Assembly: GCA_903862415.1 (NCBI GenBank)
Contig: CAIOYD010000063.1
Span: 31,267-95,266 of the forward strand
Length of the DNA stretch: 64,000 nt
Direction: 5' to 3'
From: an uncultured Oxalobacteraceae bacterium
GTDB lineage: Bacteria; Pseudomonadota; Gammaproteobacteria; Burkholderiales; Burkholderiaceae_D
Below, piece by piece: positions 61,885 to 64,000 of the stretch; positions within the stretch are counted from its first letter, which is position 1; every line of letters begins with the position of its first letter. The translations under genes and the position numbers were made by a program. The notes below the pieces were generated by a model. It saw only the letters and a program-made list of their open reading frames with translations, did not search any database and was not told the DNA's origin.

Positions 61885-64000
61885 ATGAATAAACCAATGT
61901 TAACAAACTTACTGGCAAAATACAGTCCGCAAGCAAACAGTTTTGATGAAATGCTCGACGATGCCAAAGTTCCGCGTGCCCACTGGCGCACCATTTTGGA
62001 TAGCCTGGCCGGAGAGACGCCCGAAAATATGGCCAGACGCCTCGATATGGTGCAACGTCAGGTGCGTGAAAATGGTGTTACCTACAATGTGTATACCGAT
62101 GCCAAAGGAATACAGCGTCCCTGGGACTTGAATTTTTTACCCTTTATTTTGCCCGAACAGGAATGGGCCGAAATTGAAACCGGTGTGATTCAGCGCGCCA
62201 CCCTGCTTAACAAGATTCTGGTGGATGTATACGGCGAGCAAACCATTCTCAAGGAAGGTTTATTGCCACCAACGCTGATCCATGGTCACGGCGGTTTTTT
62301 ACGGCCATGTCATGGCAAACAGCATCTGGACGATATTGCCCTGCATTTTTACGCTATCGATCTGGCACGCGCTCCCAGTGGACGCTGGTGGGTCGTAGGC
62401 GATCGGACTCAGGCACCTTCCGGTGCCGGTTATGCACTGGAAAACCGCTCAGTAATGGCGCGGACCTTTCCTGATTTGCTGCGCGATCTGAAGGTCAGGC
62501 ATCTGGGTGATTTTTTTACCACCATGCTCGACAGCCTCACACAATGGGGAAAACAGTGTGCCGCACAAAGTGGCATGCCACTGCGCGCCAGCGAACCGCC
62601 CCTGATTGTTTTGCTGACCCCGGGCCCGTTTAACGAAACCTATTTTGAACAGGCCTATCTGGCGCGTCACCTCGGCGTACCGTTGGTCGAAGGCAGCGAC
62701 CTGACGGTTCGCAATGGCATGGTGTGGTTAAAAAGTCTGGCCGGATTACAGCGTGTGCACGTCATTATGCGTCGTGTGGATGATGATTTTTGCGATCCAC
62801 TGGAACTAAAAGCCGAGTCTGGCCTGGGTGTAGCCGGCCTGACGCAATCGGCCAGATTGGGGAATGTGCTCATTGCCAACAGTCTGGGTTCGAGTCTGCT
62901 GGAGTCCGGTGCCCTGCTCGGTTTTTTACCCAAACTGTGTGAACGGCTACTGGGACAACCCTTAGCCATTCCTTCAGTGGCAACCTGGTGGTGTGGAGAA
63001 CCGGCGGCATTAAATACCGTCATCGAAAAATTGGATCAGCTGGTGATTAAACCCAGCTTTCCTCAGCTGCGACTCCCTCCGGTTTTTGGTCAGGATCTTA
63101 AAGGCAAAGAACGCGAGCAACTCATAAAAGCACTGCGCACCAACCCGCAAAATTATGTCGCCCAAGAGATGGTTAAACTTTCCCAGGCGCCGGTCTGGCA
63201 ACCGGGCAATCTGGGTAGCCTGTCTACCTGTTCTATCGGTTTGCGCGTGTATGCCTGCGCTACCCCCGACGGCTATATCGTCATGCCTGGTGGTCTGACC
63301 AGAGCCGCCACCGGTACGGACACACGCATCATTACCATGCAGCGCGGTGGTGGCAGTAAAGATACCTGGGTGCAGGCCAGCAATCACGGCCCCGGCTCCA
63401 AACTCACACGCACCATCACCCATGTTGAACTGGTGCGCGATGACACCCATCTGTCGAGCCGCATGGCAGAAAATTTATTCTGGTTCGGGCGGCTCGCGGA
63501 CCGCTGTGACAATACCGCCCGTCTGTTACGGGTGGCACTCAATTACCTGTCAACCAACACTCCAGGCGAACGTGGTTCGGAATGGAAGGCCATGAAGGCA
63601 ATCTGTAGCTGGTATGAATTGATCGACAATTCTGACAAACCCGCCAGTGCCAGCCAAACTCAAACCCAACGCGCCGGCCAAATGCAAAGTCAGGTACAGG
63701 GAAGCACCAAGTCGGAAACTGAGCTCGATGCACAAATCGAAGCGACCTTACTGCGTGCGGTGGTCAGTCCGGATGTTGCCGGCGTAGCCCAACAGCTGCA
63801 GCAATTACACAGTGTCGCCAATCACCTGAGTGAACGGTTTTCCATCGATAACTGGCGAGTGCTCAATCAACTGGCATCGACCAGAGATGAAGCCGATCTG
63901 CCCTTGCCACAGGCTGATGCCATGCTGCTGCTCGACGATGTCACGACGGCACTGATGACAGTGACCGGGTTTACGTTGGATGGCATGACCCGTGATCTGG
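61885..64000 (+). CDS. Fused circularly permuted ATP-grasp / alpha-E protein, cut by the window end
   Basis: The frame is open from ATG 61885 to the end of the window (705 codons, no stop). Residues about 1-515 are a circularly permuted ATP-grasp domain (FDEMLDDAKVPRAHW, VVGDRTQAPSGAGYALENR, LLTPGPFNETYFEQAYLARH, GGGSKDTWVQAS). From about residue 518 an alpha-E domain begins (HLSSRMAENLFWFGRLADRCDNTARLL). The order is the same as in the separate minus-strand gene pair. An ATG at 61897 is an alternative start. The gene is adjacent to the transglutaminase gene and is probably in its operon. Confidence 0.9.
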   Translation, partial: MNKPMLTNLLAKYSPQANSFDEMLDDAKVPRAHWRTILDSLAGETPENMARRLDMVQRQVRENGVTYNVYTDAKGIQRPWDLNFLPFILPEQEWAEIETGVIQRATLLNKILVDVYGEQTILKEGLLPPTLIHGHGGFLRPCHGKQHLDDIALHFYAIDLARAPSGRWWVVGDRTQAPSGAGYALENRSVMARTFPDLLRDLKVRHLGDFFTTMLDSLTQWGKQCAAQSGMPLRASEPPLIVLLTPGPFNETYFEQAYLARHLGVPLVEGSDLTVRNGMVWLKSLAGLQRVHVIMRRVDDDFCDPLELKAESGLGVAGLTQSARLGNVLIANSLGSSLLESGALLGFLPKLCERLLGQPLAIPSVATWWCGEPAALNTVIEKLDQLVIKPSFPQLRLPPVFGQDLKGKEREQLIKALRTNPQNYVAQEMVKLSQAPVWQPGNLGSLSTCSIGLRVYACATPDGYIVMPGGLTRAATGTDTRIITMQRGGGSKDTWVQASNHGPGSKLTRTITHVELVRDDTHLSSRMAENLFWFGRLADRCDNTARLLRVALNYLSTNTPGERGSEWKAMKAICSWYELIDNSDKPASASQTQTQRAGQMQSQVQGSTKSETELDAQIEATLLRAVVSPDVAGVAQQLQQLHSVANHLSERFSIDNWRVLNQLASTRDEADLPLPQADAMLLLDDVTTALMTVTGFTLDGMTRDL

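Noticed and set aside
1..64000. CRISPR array, insertion sequence, prophage or integrase
   Set aside because: No regularly spaced direct repeats, transposase, integrase or phage genes were seen.

Overview
The window comes from a Gram-negative bacterium of the Pseudomonadota, most likely Gammaproteobacteria or Betaproteobacteria. It carries an Mla-type lipid transporter with an auxiliary lipoprotein, a TonB-dependent receptor, an LpoB/YcfL lipoprotein group, ETF-ubiquinone oxidoreductase and many lipoboxes and Sec signals. Base composition looks close to half GC by eye. I cannot assign a genus. It looks chromosomal: there is no insertion sequence, prophage, CRISPR array or plasmid gene. One tRNA gene (Arg, anticodon TCT) is present.

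Layout. 1-5.1 kb: end of a receiver-domain protein, then an Mla-like phospholipid ABC operon (STAS-permease, ATPase, MCE protein, lipoprotein, and an unusual FliD-C-like protein). 5.1-11.7 kb: MFS transporter, GltD-like iron-sulfur flavoprotein and a full-length pyruvate:ferredoxin/flavodoxin oxidoreductase (NifJ). 11.7-13.5 kb: a decaying stretch with cbpM, a cbpA remnant joined by deletion to a WXXGXW-repeat gene, and a MazF toxin behind an N-terminally shortened antitoxin. 13.6-19.8 kb: an amine/amino-acid oxidase, then a CNT nucleoside transporter, an exported SAM hydroxide adenosyltransferase and a TonB receptor. 19.8-24.5 kb: CHASE histidine kinase plus dCache-PAS-GGDEF-EAL protein. 24.9-28.3 kb: a four-gene LpoB/YcfL/COG3014/CsgG-like envelope module. 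28.4-31.7 kb: TetR regulator with palindromic operators, a lipoprotein phosphoesterase and a dihaem peroxidase. 31.7-40.7 kb: a periplasmic binding protein, then divergent acyl-CoA operons (racemase, acyl-CoA dehydrogenase and SCP-x thiolase on the minus strand; PaaX-like regulator, AidB-like dehydrogenase and Tat-exported flavoprotein on the plus strand). 40.8-45.7 kb: receiver protein, Crp/Fnr regulator, universal stress protein with an FNR-like box, histidine kinase, small lipoprotein, GtrA protein. 45.8-48.7 kb: SDR, ETF-QO, tRNA-Arg. 48.7-55.9 kb: small zinc-ribbon protein, MASE3 kinase, orphan HicB, DUF1345, PilZ, outer-membrane protein and chemoreceptor. 56-64 kb: alpha-E, circularly permuted ATP-grasp and transglutaminase/DUF2126 genes, ending with an ATP-grasp/alpha-E fusion cut by the window edge.

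How the parts fit. The acyl-CoA dehydrogenases would pass electrons through ETF to the ETF-QO encoded 8 kb away, and the racemase/SCP-x-thiolase pairing points to 2-methyl-branched acyl-CoA oxidation. NifJ with a GltD-like partner suggests low-potential electron handling under oxygen limitation, in keeping with an FNR-like site before the stress protein. The least understood system is the 56-64 kb locus: a two-armed predicted peptide-bond-forming and -processing system in which one arm encodes as separate genes what the other arm encodes as a fusion. A second candidate is the nucleoside transporter / exported SAM-hydrolysing enzyme / TonB receptor block.
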